A DNA stretch of 64,000 bases from Bulleidia extructa W1219 (GCF_000177375.1 NZ_ADFR01000003.1:141244-205243); one strand, 5' to 3'. Positions 19,423 to 28,604 are shown, counted from the stretch's first letter. The notes: generated from the letters alone by a model not told the origin. Numbers and translations are program-made.

Positions 19423-19635
19423 ATGATGCCATTGAGTTTTGGCAATATAACGCAATTATATGCGATTAAAAAAATTGGTGGTGACGCAAACACTCGGAAA
19501 CATCTTCAGGATTTGGGCTTTACCCAAGGAACCATTGTCCAGATTATATCGAAAAATGGCGGGGACCTCATTGTTAAAGTGAAGGAGACTCGGGTTGCCT
19601 TGGGCGCCTCTATGGCGGCGAAAATTTTGATATAG
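19423..19635 (+). CDS. feoA: FeoA domain protein (first copy)
   Basis: A 70-residue SH3-like protein of the FeoA family: Leu-rich opening (MMPLSFGNITQLYAIKKI), HLQDLGFTQGTIVQI and a C-terminal VALGASMAAKILI. It is thought to interact with FeoB and assist ferrous iron uptake at the cytoplasmic face. A very strong ribosome binding site (GGGGGAGGA, 19409-19417) precedes the ATG at 19423; the adjacent ATG at 19426 is also possible. First gene of feoA-feoA-feoB, separated by 9 bases from the second copy. Confidence 0.9.
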   Translation: MMPLSFGNITQLYAIKKIGGDANTRKHLQDLGFTQGTIVQIISKNGGDLIVKVKETRVALGASMAAKILI

Positions 19636-19644
19636 GAGGATAGA

Positions 19645-19866
19645 ATGACGTTAAAGGAAGTAGCGATTGGCGAAAAAGCTGTCATCAAAAAACTCCATGG
19701 TGAAGGGGCTGTGCGTCGGCGCATCATGGACATGGGGATTACCAAAGGAACTGTTGTGACCATCCGCAAAGTTGCTCCGCTAGGAGATCCAATTGAATTG
19801 ACTGTTCGTGGATATGAATTATCAATTCGTAAGGAAGATGCGGAAATGATTGAGGTGGAATCATGA
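19645..19866 (+). CDS. feoA: FeoA domain protein (second copy)
   Basis: A 73-residue paralogue of the preceding FeoA: MTLKEVAIGEKAVIKKLHGEG, then RRRIMDMGITKGTVVTIRKVAPLGDPIELTV and a C-terminal YELSIRKEDAEMIEV. It fits the FeoA consensus (MDMGI..G) better than the first copy. Ribosome binding site AGGAGG at 19634-19639. Its stop overlaps the feoB start by four bases, so it is translationally coupled to feoB. Tandem feoA copies are known in Firmicutes; the two may occupy different positions on FeoB. Confidence 0.92.
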   Translation: MTLKEVAIGEKAVIKKLHGEGAVRRRIMDMGITKGTVVTIRKVAPLGDPIELTVRGYELSIRKEDAEMIEVES

Positions 19867-22298
19867 GTGACCATAAGATGATCATTGCGCTTGCCGGAAA
19901 TCCAAACAGTGGAAAGACCACTCTTTTTAATGCGTTAACCGGATCTAATCAAACGGTTGGTAACTGGCCAGGTGTGACAGTAGAAAAGAAGGAAGGTAAA
20001 CTGAAGAAACATAGTGATGTGATCATTGAAGATTTACCTGGTATTTACTCTTTATCTCCCTATACACTAGAAGAGGTAGTATCCCGTAACTATTTAGTGA
20101 AAGAAAAACCGTCGGCTATTTTGAATATTATTGATGGTACCAATCTTGAACGAAATATGTATTTGACTTCACAACTGATGGAACTCGGTTTACCGGTTGT
20201 GGTGGCTGTCAATATGATGGACTTAGTTGAAAAACAAGGGGATACGATTGACTTGGTTGCCCTACAGTCAAAATTAGGATGCCGGGTAATGCCTATTTCA
20301 GCTTTAAAGGGAACGGGTGTTCATGAGGTGGCACAAGCGGTTTTAGAAGCGGCTAAGAAGAAAGAAATGCCAGCGATTCATCATTTTAATGACAAAGTTG
20401 AAAATTTCTTAACTTCTTTAGAAGAACAATTGAGTTCAATTCCGACTGAACAAAAACGGTGGTATGCGATTAAATTGTTTGAAAAAGATGAAAAAGTCCT
20501 GGAATCGATTCATTTTAATGAGGATCAAAAGAAAAAATTATTAGATGCCATTGAAACATTAGAAACGGAATTGGAAGATGACAGTGAATCCATTATCACT
20601 AATGAACGGTATCAATATATCACCAATTTATTAGCCGGTATTTATAAAAAGAGTCATCCGGAGGAAAAAAGTATTTCTGATAAAATTGACTCGGTAGTTA
20701 CCAATCGTTGGTTGGGATTACCAATCTTTGCGTTAATTATGTTTATTGTTTACTTCTGTTCGATCCAAACATTTGGGACTAAAGCAACGGATTGGGTGAA
20801 TGATGGTTTATTCGGTGATGGTTGGTTTTGGTTTGGTCAGGGTCGTGAAGCCTTTGATGAAGCCAGCTCAAATTTCAACATGAATTCAGAAGCGAAGGAT
20901 GCTTTCGTGGATGGAGCTGTTGAAAAGGGTTATATGAAGAAGAATGGTGAAGAAGTTGAAATTTTAAATCAAAAAGCACTGGAAAACTTTACCGTTTCAG
21001 TAGAAATTCATGATGAAAAAGGGAAAGTGGTAGAAACGCGTCAGGTCGATTACAAGATGTATGAAAAATATGCGGCTGAAGAAGAACCGGATGCCCATAA
21101 TTTTGGACCTTATCAAGTTGGTTTACCGGTAATCTTAGGAGATTTTTTGAAGAGTCTTCATACTTCGGAATGGGTACAGGGTTTGGTTTTGGATGGTATC
21201 TTAGCTGGGGTTGGATCTGTTTTGGGTTTCTTACCGCAGATGTTGACACTATTTTTCTTCCTGGCTTTCTTGGAAGGTTGTGGATATATGGCTCGTATCG
21301 CTTTCGTATTAGACCGCTTATTTAGAAGATTTGGTTTATCAGGAAAGAGTTTTATTCCCATGCTGGTGGGTACAGGATGTTCGGTTCCGGGAATTATGGC
21401 CTCTCGTACGATTGAAAGTGATCGTGACCGTCGTATGACAGTCATGACAACCTCTTTTATGCCATGTTCCGCAAAGTTACCGGTCATTGCTTTGATTTCG
21501 GGTGCTTTCTTTAAGGAATCCGGTTTGGTCGCAACAAGTGCTTATTTCTTAGGCATTGCTTCAATTATTGTATCAGGTATCATGTTGAAGAAGACTAAGC
21601 GTTTTGCTGGCGATCCGGCTCCGTTCGTGATGGAATTACCAGCTTATCATTGGCCAACGCTTTCTTATATTTTTCATTCAATGTGGGAACGTGGTATTTC
21701 CTTTGTGAAAAAAGCCGGAACGATTATTTTCTTAGCTTCTGTCTTTATTTGGTTGACATCTCACTTTGGCTTTACTTCAGAAGGATTCGGTTTGGTCGAA
21801 GAAGCGGATTCTCTATTGGCGATGTTTGGTAATGCGGTTAAGCTTATTTTTGCTCCACTTGGTTTTGGAGATTGGCGTGCTACTGTGGCGACAGTCACCG
21901 GTTTGATTGCTAAAGAAAATGTGGTGTCCACGATGGGTGTGTTATATGGTGCTGGTGAAGTCAGTGAAAATGGCTGGCAGATTTATCAATCAATGAACGC
22001 AGCTTTCTTTGGATCGGCATTGGCTGGCTATTGTTTCTTGGCTTTCAATTTATTGTGTGCTCCATGCTTTGCGGCCATCGGAGCCATGCGTCGTGAAATG
22101 AACCATAGAGGTTGGACTTGGTTTGCGATTGCTTATCAATGCGGATTTGCGTATGTCGTGGCTTTGATGATTTATCAATTTGGTTCGGCTATGCAAGGTA
22201 ACATTCATATGGTTGGCTTCATGGTTGCTTTAGTGATAGCGGTTGCTATGTTGTACCAACTTTTCAAGCCGATGAAAAACCCATCTATGGTTAAATAG
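19863..22298 (+). CDS. feoB: Ferrous iron transporter FeoB
   Basis: An 811-residue membrane GTPase that imports Fe(II). The cytoplasmic G domain has GNPNSGKTTLFNALTG (residues 12-27), WPGVTVEKKEG, DLPGIYSLSPY and the base-specificity motif NMMD. The membrane part carries the two Gate regions: GCGYMARIAFVLDRLFR with GTGCSVPGIMASRTI, and ALAGYCFLAFNLLCAPCFAAIGAMRRE. Between the first transmembrane helix and Gate 1 there is a hydrophilic insertion of about 115 residues (310-425), unusual next to the ~700-residue enterobacterial type. No feoC follows. The gene closes the operon before a terminator. Confidence 0.96.
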   Translation: MSDHKMIIALAGNPNSGKTTLFNALTGSNQTVGNWPGVTVEKKEGKLKKHSDVIIEDLPGIYSLSPYTLEEVVSRNYLVKEKPSAILNIIDGTNLERNMYLTSQLMELGLPVVVAVNMMDLVEKQGDTIDLVALQSKLGCRVMPISALKGTGVHEVAQAVLEAAKKKEMPAIHHFNDKVENFLTSLEEQLSSIPTEQKRWYAIKLFEKDEKVLESIHFNEDQKKKLLDAIETLETELEDDSESIITNERYQYITNLLAGIYKKSHPEEKSISDKIDSVVTNRWLGLPIFALIMFIVYFCSIQTFGTKATDWVNDGLFGDGWFWFGQGREAFDEASSNFNMNSEAKDAFVDGAVEKGYMKKNGEEVEILNQKALENFTVSVEIHDEKGKVVETRQVDYKMYEKYAAEEEPDAHNFGPYQVGLPVILGDFLKSLHTSEWVQGLVLDGILAGVGSVLGFLPQMLTLFFFLAFLEGCGYMARIAFVLDRLFRRFGLSGKSFIPMLVGTGCSVPGIMASRTIESDRDRRMTVMTTSFMPCSAKLPVIALISGAFFKESGLVATSAYFLGIASIIVSGIMLKKTKRFAGDPAPFVMELPAYHWPTLSYIFHSMWERGISFVKKAGTIIFLASVFIWLTSHFGFTSEGFGLVEEADSLLAMFGNAVKLIFAPLGFGDWRATVATVTGLIAKENVVSTMGVLYGAGEVSENGWQIYQSMNAAFFGSALAGYCFLAFNLLCAPCFAAIGAMRREMNHRGWTWFAIAYQCGFAYVVALMIYQFGSAMQGNIHMVGFMVALVIAVAMLYQLFKPMKNPSMVK

Positions 22299-22301
22299 TG
22301 C

Positions 22302-22327
22302 TTAAAAACTTCCCTAGGAGTTTTTAA
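22302..22327 (+). repeat. Inverted repeat downstream of feoB
   Basis: TTAAAAACTTC (22302-22312) pairs with GGAGTTTTTAA (22317-22327) with one G-T pair and a CCTA loop. It lacks a T tail, so it may protect the mRNA 3' end rather than terminate. Confidence 0.5.
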
Positions 22328-22338
22328 ATGAATATATG

Positions 22339-22369
22339 AAAAGCCGGTGATTTAAACACCGGCTTTTGG
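22339..22369. terminator. Bidirectional terminator between feoB and the RNase J gene
   Basis: Perfect 11-bp stem AAAAGCCGGTG / CACCGGCTTTT (22339-22349 and 22357-22367) with ATTTAAA loop. The A and T ends suit both directions. It contains the stop codon of the RNase J gene. Confidence 0.9.
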
Positions 22370-24193
22370 TTTTCTATGAACAGGACGATTGTTACTTTTC
22401 TGTTTATTCAATTTAGCTTTTCCTTGAATTTCTTTCATAGCTTCTTTTTGATTCAAGATAACAGGGATGATGATAGGGGCTCTCTTAGTTTTTTGGAATA
22501 AGAATGGCTCCAAAGAAGTCTTAATGCAAGACTTGATTTCACCAAAAGTCGTTCGATTTTGCATCGTCTTTTTAAGAGCTTCATAAACGATCAATTCCGC
22601 TTCTTTTAATAAAGTATGGGAATCTTTAATGTACACAAATCCCCGTGAGACAATGCTTGGTCGACATAGAATTTTATTGTAGCGAGAATCAATAGTCACA
22701 ATAACAGAAACCAAGCCGTTTTCAGATAGAATTTGGCGATCTTTAATGACTGAAGTGCTTAGCCCTGAAATATCATTTCCATCAACATAAATAGCATCAG
22801 TATGAACTTTTTCATTGGCGATAAAGGCTTCATGATTTCTTAACACGACCACATCTCCGTTGGTACAGACAAAACAATGATCTTCGGGAACGCCTGTTAG
22901 AACGGCGGTACGGCAATGTTCAACCAGCATCTTATATTCGCCATGATTTGGCATGAACCATTTTGGTTTGATGAGGTTTAACATCAGTTTTTGTTCTTCA
23001 ACAGGAGCGTGACCGGTTGTATGAAAAGAAGTTAGTGGAGAGTTGGTCACTACATTAGCTCCGACTTTGGTTAATTGATTGATTACTTCACCAACCGATT
23101 GTCCATTTCCCGGAATGGGGGAAGAAGAAAATAAGACGGTATCTCCAGGAAGAATTTTAATAAAACGATGCGAACCATTCGCAATTCGGCTTAAAGCAGC
23201 CATCGGTTCTCCTTGTGAACCTGTGCACACAATACAAATTCGATTGGCCGGAAGGGTGTTTAACTCATTGCCAGAAATGAAACTGGATTTAGGAATATTA
23301 ATGACCCCTAATTCACGACCAATTTCGACGACATTTTCCATAGATCTACCAAATACTGCAATTTTTCGATTACAAGCAACTGCCGCTTCTAAAATTTGGT
23401 TAACACGTAAAACATTAGAAGCAAAAGTGGAAACCAATAAACGACCGGGGGTCTTTTTCATTTGGGAAAGAATGGCTTTCGCCACCATTCGTTCAGAAAT
23501 GGAAGAACCCGGAACGGATGAATTGGTGGAATCGGATAATAATAAATCAACACCAATTTGACCAACATAAGCCATTTTTTGAAAATCTGATGGTTTTCCA
23601 ACCGGAGAGTAATCAAATTTAAAATCCCCTGTTTCCACAATGCGCCCATTAGGTGTATTAATCAAAACTCCCAATGAATCGGGAATGGAGTGAACCGTAT
23701 CAAAGAAACCAATATTGAAATACTTTGTGTTGATAGAAGAGTCTGAATCAATTTCAATGATTTTACAAACTCTTGTTAAACGATGTTCTTCTAATTTTTT
23801 TTCAATCAACCGTTTTGCAAAGCGAGGGGCATAGATTTCTTTTAGACGAATCGTCTTTAAAAAGAAAGGAATACCGCCGATGTGATCTTCATGGCCATGG
23901 GTGATCACCATGGCTTTGATTTTAGTTTGATTTTTAACTAAATAAGAAAAATCAGGAATTACATAATCCACTCCTAATAATTCATTTTGTGGAAATAAAA
24001 CACCACAATCAATAATAACGATCTCATCATTGTGTTCGACACAATACATATTCATTCCGATAGCGCCTAATCCCCCCATGGCATAAACCATGGTATCGGT
24101 TTCATGACGAATGGATTTAGAACGATCTTCGTTTTGAATGACTTTCTTATATGGATTTGTTCTTCTTGGATAATTTGTTTTTGTTTCAGACAT
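22352..24193 (-). CDS. rnj: Ribonuclease J
   Basis: A 613-residue metallo-beta-lactamase/beta-CASP ribonuclease with endonuclease and 5'-3' exonuclease activity in mRNA decay and rRNA maturation. The zinc motif THGHEDHIGG is at residues 98-107; later come TGDFKFDYSP, SDSTNS, the beta-CASP block STFASNVLRVNQI, CTGSQGEPMAALSRIANG and SFHTTGHAPVEEQK. A basic tail ends the protein. Length is slightly above the ~555 of B. subtilis RNase J1, mostly from the first ~30 residues. It follows def by 11 bases on this strand with a weak AGAAAG ribosome binding site, so the two are one operon. Confidence 0.95.
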   Translation of the reverse strand: MSETKTNYPRRTNPYKKVIQNEDRSKSIRHETDTMVYAMGGLGAIGMNMYCVEHNDEIVIIDCGVLFPQNELLGVDYVIPDFSYLVKNQTKIKAMVITHGHEDHIGGIPFFLKTIRLKEIYAPRFAKRLIEKKLEEHRLTRVCKIIEIDSDSSINTKYFNIGFFDTVHSIPDSLGVLINTPNGRIVETGDFKFDYSPVGKPSDFQKMAYVGQIGVDLLLSDSTNSSVPGSSISERMVAKAILSQMKKTPGRLLVSTFASNVLRVNQILEAAVACNRKIAVFGRSMENVVEIGRELGVINIPKSSFISGNELNTLPANRICIVCTGSQGEPMAALSRIANGSHRFIKILPGDTVLFSSSPIPGNGQSVGEVINQLTKVGANVVTNSPLTSFHTTGHAPVEEQKLMLNLIKPKWFMPNHGEYKMLVEHCRTAVLTGVPEDHCFVCTNGDVVVLRNHEAFIANEKVHTDAIYVDGNDISGLSTSVIKDRQILSENGLVSVIVTIDSRYNKILCRPSIVSRGFVYIKDSHTLLKEAELIVYEALKKTMQNRTTFGEIKSCIKTSLEPFLFQKTKRAPIIIPVILNQKEAMKEIQGKAKLNKQKSNNRPVHRKPKAGV

Positions 24194-24204
24194 AGATTAA
24201 CTTT

Positions 24205-24771
24205 CTAGATGACTAAAGCGCCATCAATTTTTTTTAATGGATTTTTTTTGTCGATTCGGTCGTAGAATAGATGCCCGTCAAAGTGATCTAATTCATGTTG
24301 AAGAACGATAGCTAAGTATCCTCTGGCACGAATAGAAACCATCGAGTCCGTGATTAAATCATAAGCCTCAACAGTCACTCTTGCTTTACGAATCACATAA
24401 CCGGGATGATCTTGTACCACGGATAAACAGCCCTCACCAGAGCTTAAATAAGCCGGTTGAGCACTTTCACTAACAATTTTAGCGTTAGCTAACATATATT
24501 CATAATGAATTGGGTTCCCATTTTTATCAATATCATCAACCACTACGGCCATCATACGTTTGGGGATGCCCACTTGAATCGCACTAATACCAACAGCCGG
24601 TCTTAAATTATATTTCTTCGCTTTTTCTTCATCGGTGGAATCTTGTACATACTTTAACATATCACGTAATAAAGAAGCGTCTTCTTCACTTAAGGGTAGC
24701 TTCACTTCCTTCGATTTTGTCCGGATGATCGGGTTATTATCTTTGACGATGGTATCATTATTTATCAACAT
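24205..24771 (-). CDS. def: Peptide deformylase
   Basis: A 188-residue metalloenzyme that removes the formyl group from nascent proteins. The three family motifs are present: GISAIQ at residues 61-66 (canonical GxGxAAxQ with Ser for Ala), EGCLSV at 113-118 with metal ligand Cys115, and QHELDH at 158-163 with His159, catalytic Glu160 and His163. The length and the long insert between motifs 1 and 2 are typical of Gram-positive type 2 deformylases. GAGGTAA gives the ribosome binding site. It is transcribed divergently from ftsW and is followed by the RNase J gene. Confidence 0.95.
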   Translation of the reverse strand: MLINNDTIVKDNNPIIRTKSKEVKLPLSEEDASLLRDMLKYVQDSTDEEKAKKYNLRPAVGISAIQVGIPKRMMAVVVDDIDKNGNPIHYEYMLANAKIVSESAQPAYLSSGEGCLSVVQDHPGYVIRKARVTVEAYDLITDSMVSIRARGYLAIVLQHELDHFDGHLFYDRIDKKNPLKKIDGALVI

Positions 24772-24841
24772 AAAAACATTTACCTCAATTCCATTGTACC
24801 ATTTATTTTATTTTATTAAATAAACACAATTCTTTTCGTGC

Positions 24842-24856
24842 TACTATTATAACATG
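24842..24856 (+). promoter_or_regulatory. -10 box directly before the leaderless ftsW start
   Basis: TGC-TACTAT (TACTAT at 24842-24847, with TG one base upstream as in extended -10 promoters) lies 6 bases before the ATG at 24854. Overlapping boxes TATTAT (24845-24850) and TATAAC (24848-24853) make the exact register uncertain. No ribosome binding site is present. Confidence 0.5.
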
Positions 24857-26050
24857 AGTATGAAAAAGAAGAGAAGAATCCATCTATCTTTTTATAGAGC
24901 TACCAGCGGGGCTGATCTGGCCATTCATTTTTGTATGATTGGACTAATGATTTTCGGTTTGATTGCAATTGTCTCTGCTTCTATGGGTTTGGTCAATGGA
25001 GATAATAAAAAATTGATTTTAGTGGCCGCTAAACAAATTTTTTTCTTAATAGTTGGCTATGGATCCATGCATTTTATGAGCAAGCATTTCCATCTTTCTT
25101 TTTTGAAGTCCAGGTTATTTAATACACTGATCGTGGTTACATTGATATCTTTATTAGTGCCATTGGCTTTCACGGCGGCCGGTGGGGCAAAAGCATGGAT
25201 TCGTTTCGGCGGTTTTACGATCCAACCTTCTGAATTTGCGAAAATCATGACGGTTTTAATCATGGCTCGTTTTTTAGGAGATAATCGTAGGCAGTATCAT
25301 AGTTGGCTTAAGATGGCAGCTCGTCCTTTCGGATATGTTCTATCTATTTTCTTGATTGTTTTTATTTTGGAAAATGATTTAGGATCTGCCTTAATTATTT
25401 TCATTATTTTTGGTGTTGTTTTTTTGATTCCGAAACATCCTCAATTAAAAGGTGTACAACGGTTTTTTAAGACGGCTTTCTGGACCGGGGTCGTGGCTAG
25501 TTATGGTTTATTGTATACCGGATTTGGAGAAAAGATCATCTCTTCAGTTGTAACGGGATATAAGAAAGCTCGTTTTACAGCTATGTTTAATCCTTTCCAT
25601 GATACCTATGGAGCTGGGTATCAGCTGATCAACGGTTTAATATCTTTTGCGACTGGTGGTTTAAAGGGGAGAGGGATTGGTCAATCCATTCGGAAATATA
25701 CGGATTTTCCAGCCTCGAATACAGACTTTATTTTAGCCATAGTTGTAGAAGAAACGGGAATGCTTGGGTTTGGTCTTTTGATGTTATTATATGGAACCAT
25801 TTTAATTCAATTATTCCGCTATGCCATTAAAATGAAGAGTGAAGCAGGGAAGATGATTTTAATTGGTACAGCGATGTATCTGTTGGTTCATATGGTTTTT
25901 AATATCGGTGGAGCAACGGGTTTGATCCCATTAACAGGAGTTCCTTTGTTGATGATTTCTGCCGGTGGTTCCAGTACTTGGTCTTTTATGATGTGTATAG
26001 GTATTTCACAAGCCATCATTTCTCAATTCAATCGAGGAGAAATTCAATGA
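24854..26050 (+). CDS. ftsW: FtsW/RodA/SpoVE family peptidoglycan polymerase
   Basis: A 398-residue SEDS glycosyltransferase with about ten membrane segments, polymerising lipid II with a partner penicillin-binding protein. Key patterns: GAKAWIRFGGFTIQPSEFAKI near residue 110, ENDLGSALIIF near 175, YQLINGLISFATGGLKGRGIG near 255, TDFILAIVVEETG near 290 and PLTGVPLLMISAGGSS near 365. The YQL...GG..G.G and TDFI..I..EE strings favour FtsW/SpoVE over RodA. It has no ribosome binding site and a -10 box very close upstream. Its last bases overlap rsmD. Confidence 0.88.
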   Translation: MSMKKKRRIHLSFYRATSGADLAIHFCMIGLMIFGLIAIVSASMGLVNGDNKKLILVAAKQIFFLIVGYGSMHFMSKHFHLSFLKSRLFNTLIVVTLISLLVPLAFTAAGGAKAWIRFGGFTIQPSEFAKIMTVLIMARFLGDNRRQYHSWLKMAARPFGYVLSIFLIVFILENDLGSALIIFIIFGVVFLIPKHPQLKGVQRFFKTAFWTGVVASYGLLYTGFGEKIISSVVTGYKKARFTAMFNPFHDTYGAGYQLINGLISFATGGLKGRGIGQSIRKYTDFPASNTDFILAIVVEETGMLGFGLLMLLYGTILIQLFRYAIKMKSEAGKMILIGTAMYLLVHMVFNIGGATGLIPLTGVPLLMISAGGSSTWSFMMCIGISQAIISQFNRGEIQ

Positions 26051-26598
26051 GAATTATTGCCGGAAAGTTTCGCTCAAGGGTGATTGAAGCCCCAAGGGGA
26101 ACGGACACCAGACCAACCTTAGATCAGGTAAGAGAATCGGTTTTCTCGATTTTAATGAATGACATTGTGGATGCTTCTTTTTTGGATTTATATGCCGGAA
26201 GTGGTGCCAATGGATTGGAGGCCTTATCAAGAGGAGCTAAAAGAGCTGTTTTTGTAGATAAGGACAGACAAGCCCAACGGGTCATTCAAAAGAATATAGA
26301 ATCTCTTGATGTGATGGATCAAGCGACTTTATTAAGGGTGTCTGCTAAGCAGGCATTGGATATCTTAGTGGGTCAGTCCTTTGATTTGGTGTATTTAGAT
26401 CCACCTTATAAGAAACAAGAAAATGTATGGATTATTAAACAATTAGTTGAAAAAGAATTATTAAATTCAAATAGTATTATTATGATCGAGGCTGATCGAG
26501 CAGATCGTTATCCGGAAAAAATTGAAGATCAAAAATTATGGAAAAAGAAAGAGTACGGTAGAAGTCAACTCTTATTTTATCGAAAGGAGATTATATGA
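26047..26598 (+). CDS. rsmD: 16S rRNA (guanine(966)-N2)-methyltransferase RsmD
   Basis: A 183-residue SAM-dependent methyltransferase. The opening MRIIAGKFRSRVIEAPRG and TRPTLDQVRESVFSIL are diagnostic of RsmD, followed by the SAM loop LDLYAGSGANGLEALSRGA and the catalytic DPPY at LVYLDPPYKK. The ATG at 26047 overlaps the ftsW stop by four bases and has GGAGA just upstream; a longer in-frame upstream start lies within ftsW and is not needed. rsmD followed by coaD is a conserved bacterial pair. Confidence 0.95.
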   Translation: MRIIAGKFRSRVIEAPRGTDTRPTLDQVRESVFSILMNDIVDASFLDLYAGSGANGLEALSRGAKRAVFVDKDRQAQRVIQKNIESLDVMDQATLLRVSAKQALDILVGQSFDLVYLDPPYKKQENVWIIKQLVEKELLNSNSIIMIEADRADRYPEKIEDQKLWKKKEYGRSQLLFYRKEII

Positions 26599-27098
26599 AA
26601 GCTTGCTATCCGGGAACTTTTGATCCTATCACCAATGGGCATTTAGACATTATTGAAAGAGCAAGTAGGATGTTTGAAGAATTGGTGGTTATGATTATGG
26701 ATAATCCCCGTAAAAAATGCACCTTCAGTGTTGAAAAGCGTAAGGAAATGATTGAAAAAAGTTTAGCAGATATTGATCATCCTAGGAATGTGCGAGTGGA
26801 AATTGGCTATGGCCTAACGGTGAATTATGCCGAACATTTAGAGTGTGGAGCCATCATTCGTGGGATTCGAGCTGTTTCGGACTATGAATATGAACTTCAA
26901 CAAGCGACGGCTAATTTAAGCCTGAACGATCAAATTGAAACTTTATTCTTTATTGCTAGACCGGCATATTCGTTTTTAAGTTCTTCTGTTTGCAAAGAGA
27001 TTGCCATGAATGGTGGTAAGCTGGATGGCTTTATCCCAACCACTATCATTCAAGAAGTGATGAAAGAACTCTATGTTCCCATGGAGAAATTAAAATGA
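26595..27098 (+). CDS. coaD: Phosphopantetheine adenylyltransferase
   Basis: A 167-residue enzyme of coenzyme A synthesis, making dephospho-CoA from 4'-phosphopantetheine and ATP. The nucleotidyltransferase motif YPGTFDPITNGHLDI begins at residue 5 (TNGH is the HxGH-type loop), RGIRAVSDYEYELQQA lies near 90 and the ISSSxxR-like site reads YSFLSSSVCKEIA near 123. Overlaps rsmD by four bases and the next gene by four bases, with AAAGGAG upstream. Confidence 0.96.
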   Translation: MKACYPGTFDPITNGHLDIIERASRMFEELVVMIMDNPRKKCTFSVEKRKEMIEKSLADIDHPRNVRVEIGYGLTVNYAEHLECGAIIRGIRAVSDYEYELQQATANLSLNDQIETLFFIARPAYSFLSSSVCKEIAMNGGKLDGFIPTTIIQEVMKELYVPMEKLK

Positions 27099-28057
27099 AA
27101 TGGGGAATTCTTGGCTCAGGGAATGTAGCTAAGAGGTTCTTAGCCTCTCAACCAAAGAAAGTGTCTGCGATTTCGGGTCGTACAAAAAGGAAGTCGCTAT
27201 GGCTTCAAAAAGAATTTTCAATTCCGGTGGTTTATGACAGTTATGAGGAATTATTGAAAAGCGATGTAGAAGCAGTATATATAGCTTTGCCTCATGGCCT
27301 TCATTATAAGTATGCCTTAGAAGCTATGGATGAAGGAAAAGCGGTTCTTATTGAAAAACCGCTAGCTTTAAATGAGTGGGAAGTACAAGCGTTGACTTTA
27401 AAAGCTAAAGAAAAGAATGTGTTATTGATGGAAGCTATGAAAACACGTTATTTTCCAGCTTATCAAGCATTAAAAAAAGCTTTAGAACAAGAGGTTATCG
27501 GGACGATTCAATCCATACAATTATTTTTTTATTCTGAGGTGTCTGATTCTTTTTTGAAACAATCGTATCTTGGAGATTCCATTCAAGGAGGTGTTCTTTT
27601 AGACGTAGGCTGCTATGGAGTAAATTGGTTGGTGGATGTGTTGAAAAGTCAACTTCATTTGAAAGAAGTAGCGGTCCGGTTCAGACAAGGGATAGACTCA
27701 CATGTAGTGGCTATTTTTGAAAAGAATGAGATTTTCTTTCAAATGGAAATCAGTTTGGAAAAACCATTGAATCGTTTAGCTCTCATTCAAGGAACGAAAG
27801 GCAGCATCGAAATTCCAAATTTTCATCGACCATCGCACTTTGTTCTTAAGAAAGGAAAAGAAGAAAAAATCTTGGAATATCTCTATGAAGGTAATGACTT
27901 AACGGGGGAAGTAAGAGCTTTTGAGAGGGCTTTTGCGTTAGGTTTGATAGAAGAGCCATCCATGCCTTGGACGGATAGCTTGAAGATGGCTCGCGAATTG
28001 GATCGGATTAGGGATGCTTTTACCCCGGATCCGGATGCGTCCGTCTACCGTATGTAG
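27095..28057 (+). CDS. Gfo/Idh/MocA family oxidoreductase
   Basis: A 320-residue NAD(P)-dependent dehydrogenase-like protein. The N-terminal Rossmann fold begins MKWGILGSGNVAKRFL (GxGxxA-type), with the family motifs AVYIALPHGLHYKYALEAM near residue 65 and the cofactor/substrate site EKPLALNEWEV near 88. It resembles the dihydrodiol dehydrogenase/YdgJ-type branch, but the substrate cannot be told. Its start overlaps coaD by four bases, and it ends the ftsW-rsmD-coaD transcript. The 76 bases after it hold only the ribosome binding site of the next gene. Confidence 0.86.
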   Translation: MKWGILGSGNVAKRFLASQPKKVSAISGRTKRKSLWLQKEFSIPVVYDSYEELLKSDVEAVYIALPHGLHYKYALEAMDEGKAVLIEKPLALNEWEVQALTLKAKEKNVLLMEAMKTRYFPAYQALKKALEQEVIGTIQSIQLFFYSEVSDSFLKQSYLGDSIQGGVLLDVGCYGVNWLVDVLKSQLHLKEVAVRFRQGIDSHVVAIFEKNEIFFQMEISLEKPLNRLALIQGTKGSIEIPNFHRPSHFVLKKGKEEKILEYLYEGNDLTGEVRAFERAFALGLIEEPSMPWTDSLKMARELDRIRDAFTPDPDASVYRM

Positions 28058-28133
28058 AATCAATTCTATTGATGGATAAAAATGAGGACGAGTTTACCAG
28101 AAGAAAGAATCATTTAAAAAGGAGGAATAGATC

Positions 28134-28604
28134 ATGAGTTGGTTTAGTAAAAAGAAAGAATGGGATGTGGCAAAGTCTGAGGCTAATAAAAATAGATTAA
28201 GAGAATTGTTTCATAAAACCGTGGAAGATGGGGATTCGTATCAGGTAATTTATGGCTATGCTTTAGAGATCAAAAACAGTAATTATATCGTAGCTCGTAA
28301 AACGACCTATACTTACACCAGTTTGATCATCGGTTATCGCGAATCTGATATGAGTATCGTATTATTGCAAACAACTCCGGAATTAGAGGACTGTAGTGAA
28401 GCGGAAATTTTCAAACAAGATACCATCAAAAAAGCAAAAATGTCTACGGGGATGTATACGATTTATCATCAAGGTGGCTGGACAGCCGGCTACACACAAT
28501 TTGCGGTTTTAGAGGAAAACGATGAAAACTTCCTGGTTTATGTTTGTCAAAGGGAAGAAGCTGAGAAGTTCAATGAATTTTTCAAGAAATTTGCAGGAAA
28601 ATAA
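28134..28604 (+). CDS. Unknown protein, first gene of the DUF3137-LemA cluster
   Basis: A 156-residue soluble protein that I do not recognise. It starts MSWFSKKKEWDVAKSEANK, is rich in charged residues, and has no signal peptide or membrane segment. The pattern of alternating beta-like stretches (YQVIYGYALEIKN, FLVYVCQREEAEKF) suggests a small alpha/beta fold. A strong ribosome binding site (AAGGAGGAA) precedes the ATG. It is followed by a DUF3137 protein and LemA, and probably belongs with them. It may be a cytoplasmic partner of those membrane proteins, which is inference from position only. Confidence 0.75.
   Translation: MSWFSKKKEWDVAKSEANKNRLRELFHKTVEDGDSYQVIYGYALEIKNSNYIVARKTTYTYTSLIIGYRESDMSIVLLQTTPELEDCSEAEIFKQDTIKKAKMSTGMYTIYHQGGWTAGYTQFAVLEENDENFLVYVCQREEAEKFNEFFKKFAGK

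Noticed and set aside
19419..19428. ATG at 19419 as the feoA start
   Set aside because: It is out of frame with feoA and quickly reaches a stop; ATG 19423 (or 19426) is in frame behind the strong ribosome binding site.
23079..23561. 160-codon open frame on the plus strand inside the RNase J gene
   Set aside because: It is antisense to conserved RNase J motifs, has no ribosome binding site and no recognisable domain; it arises from codon bias of the real gene.
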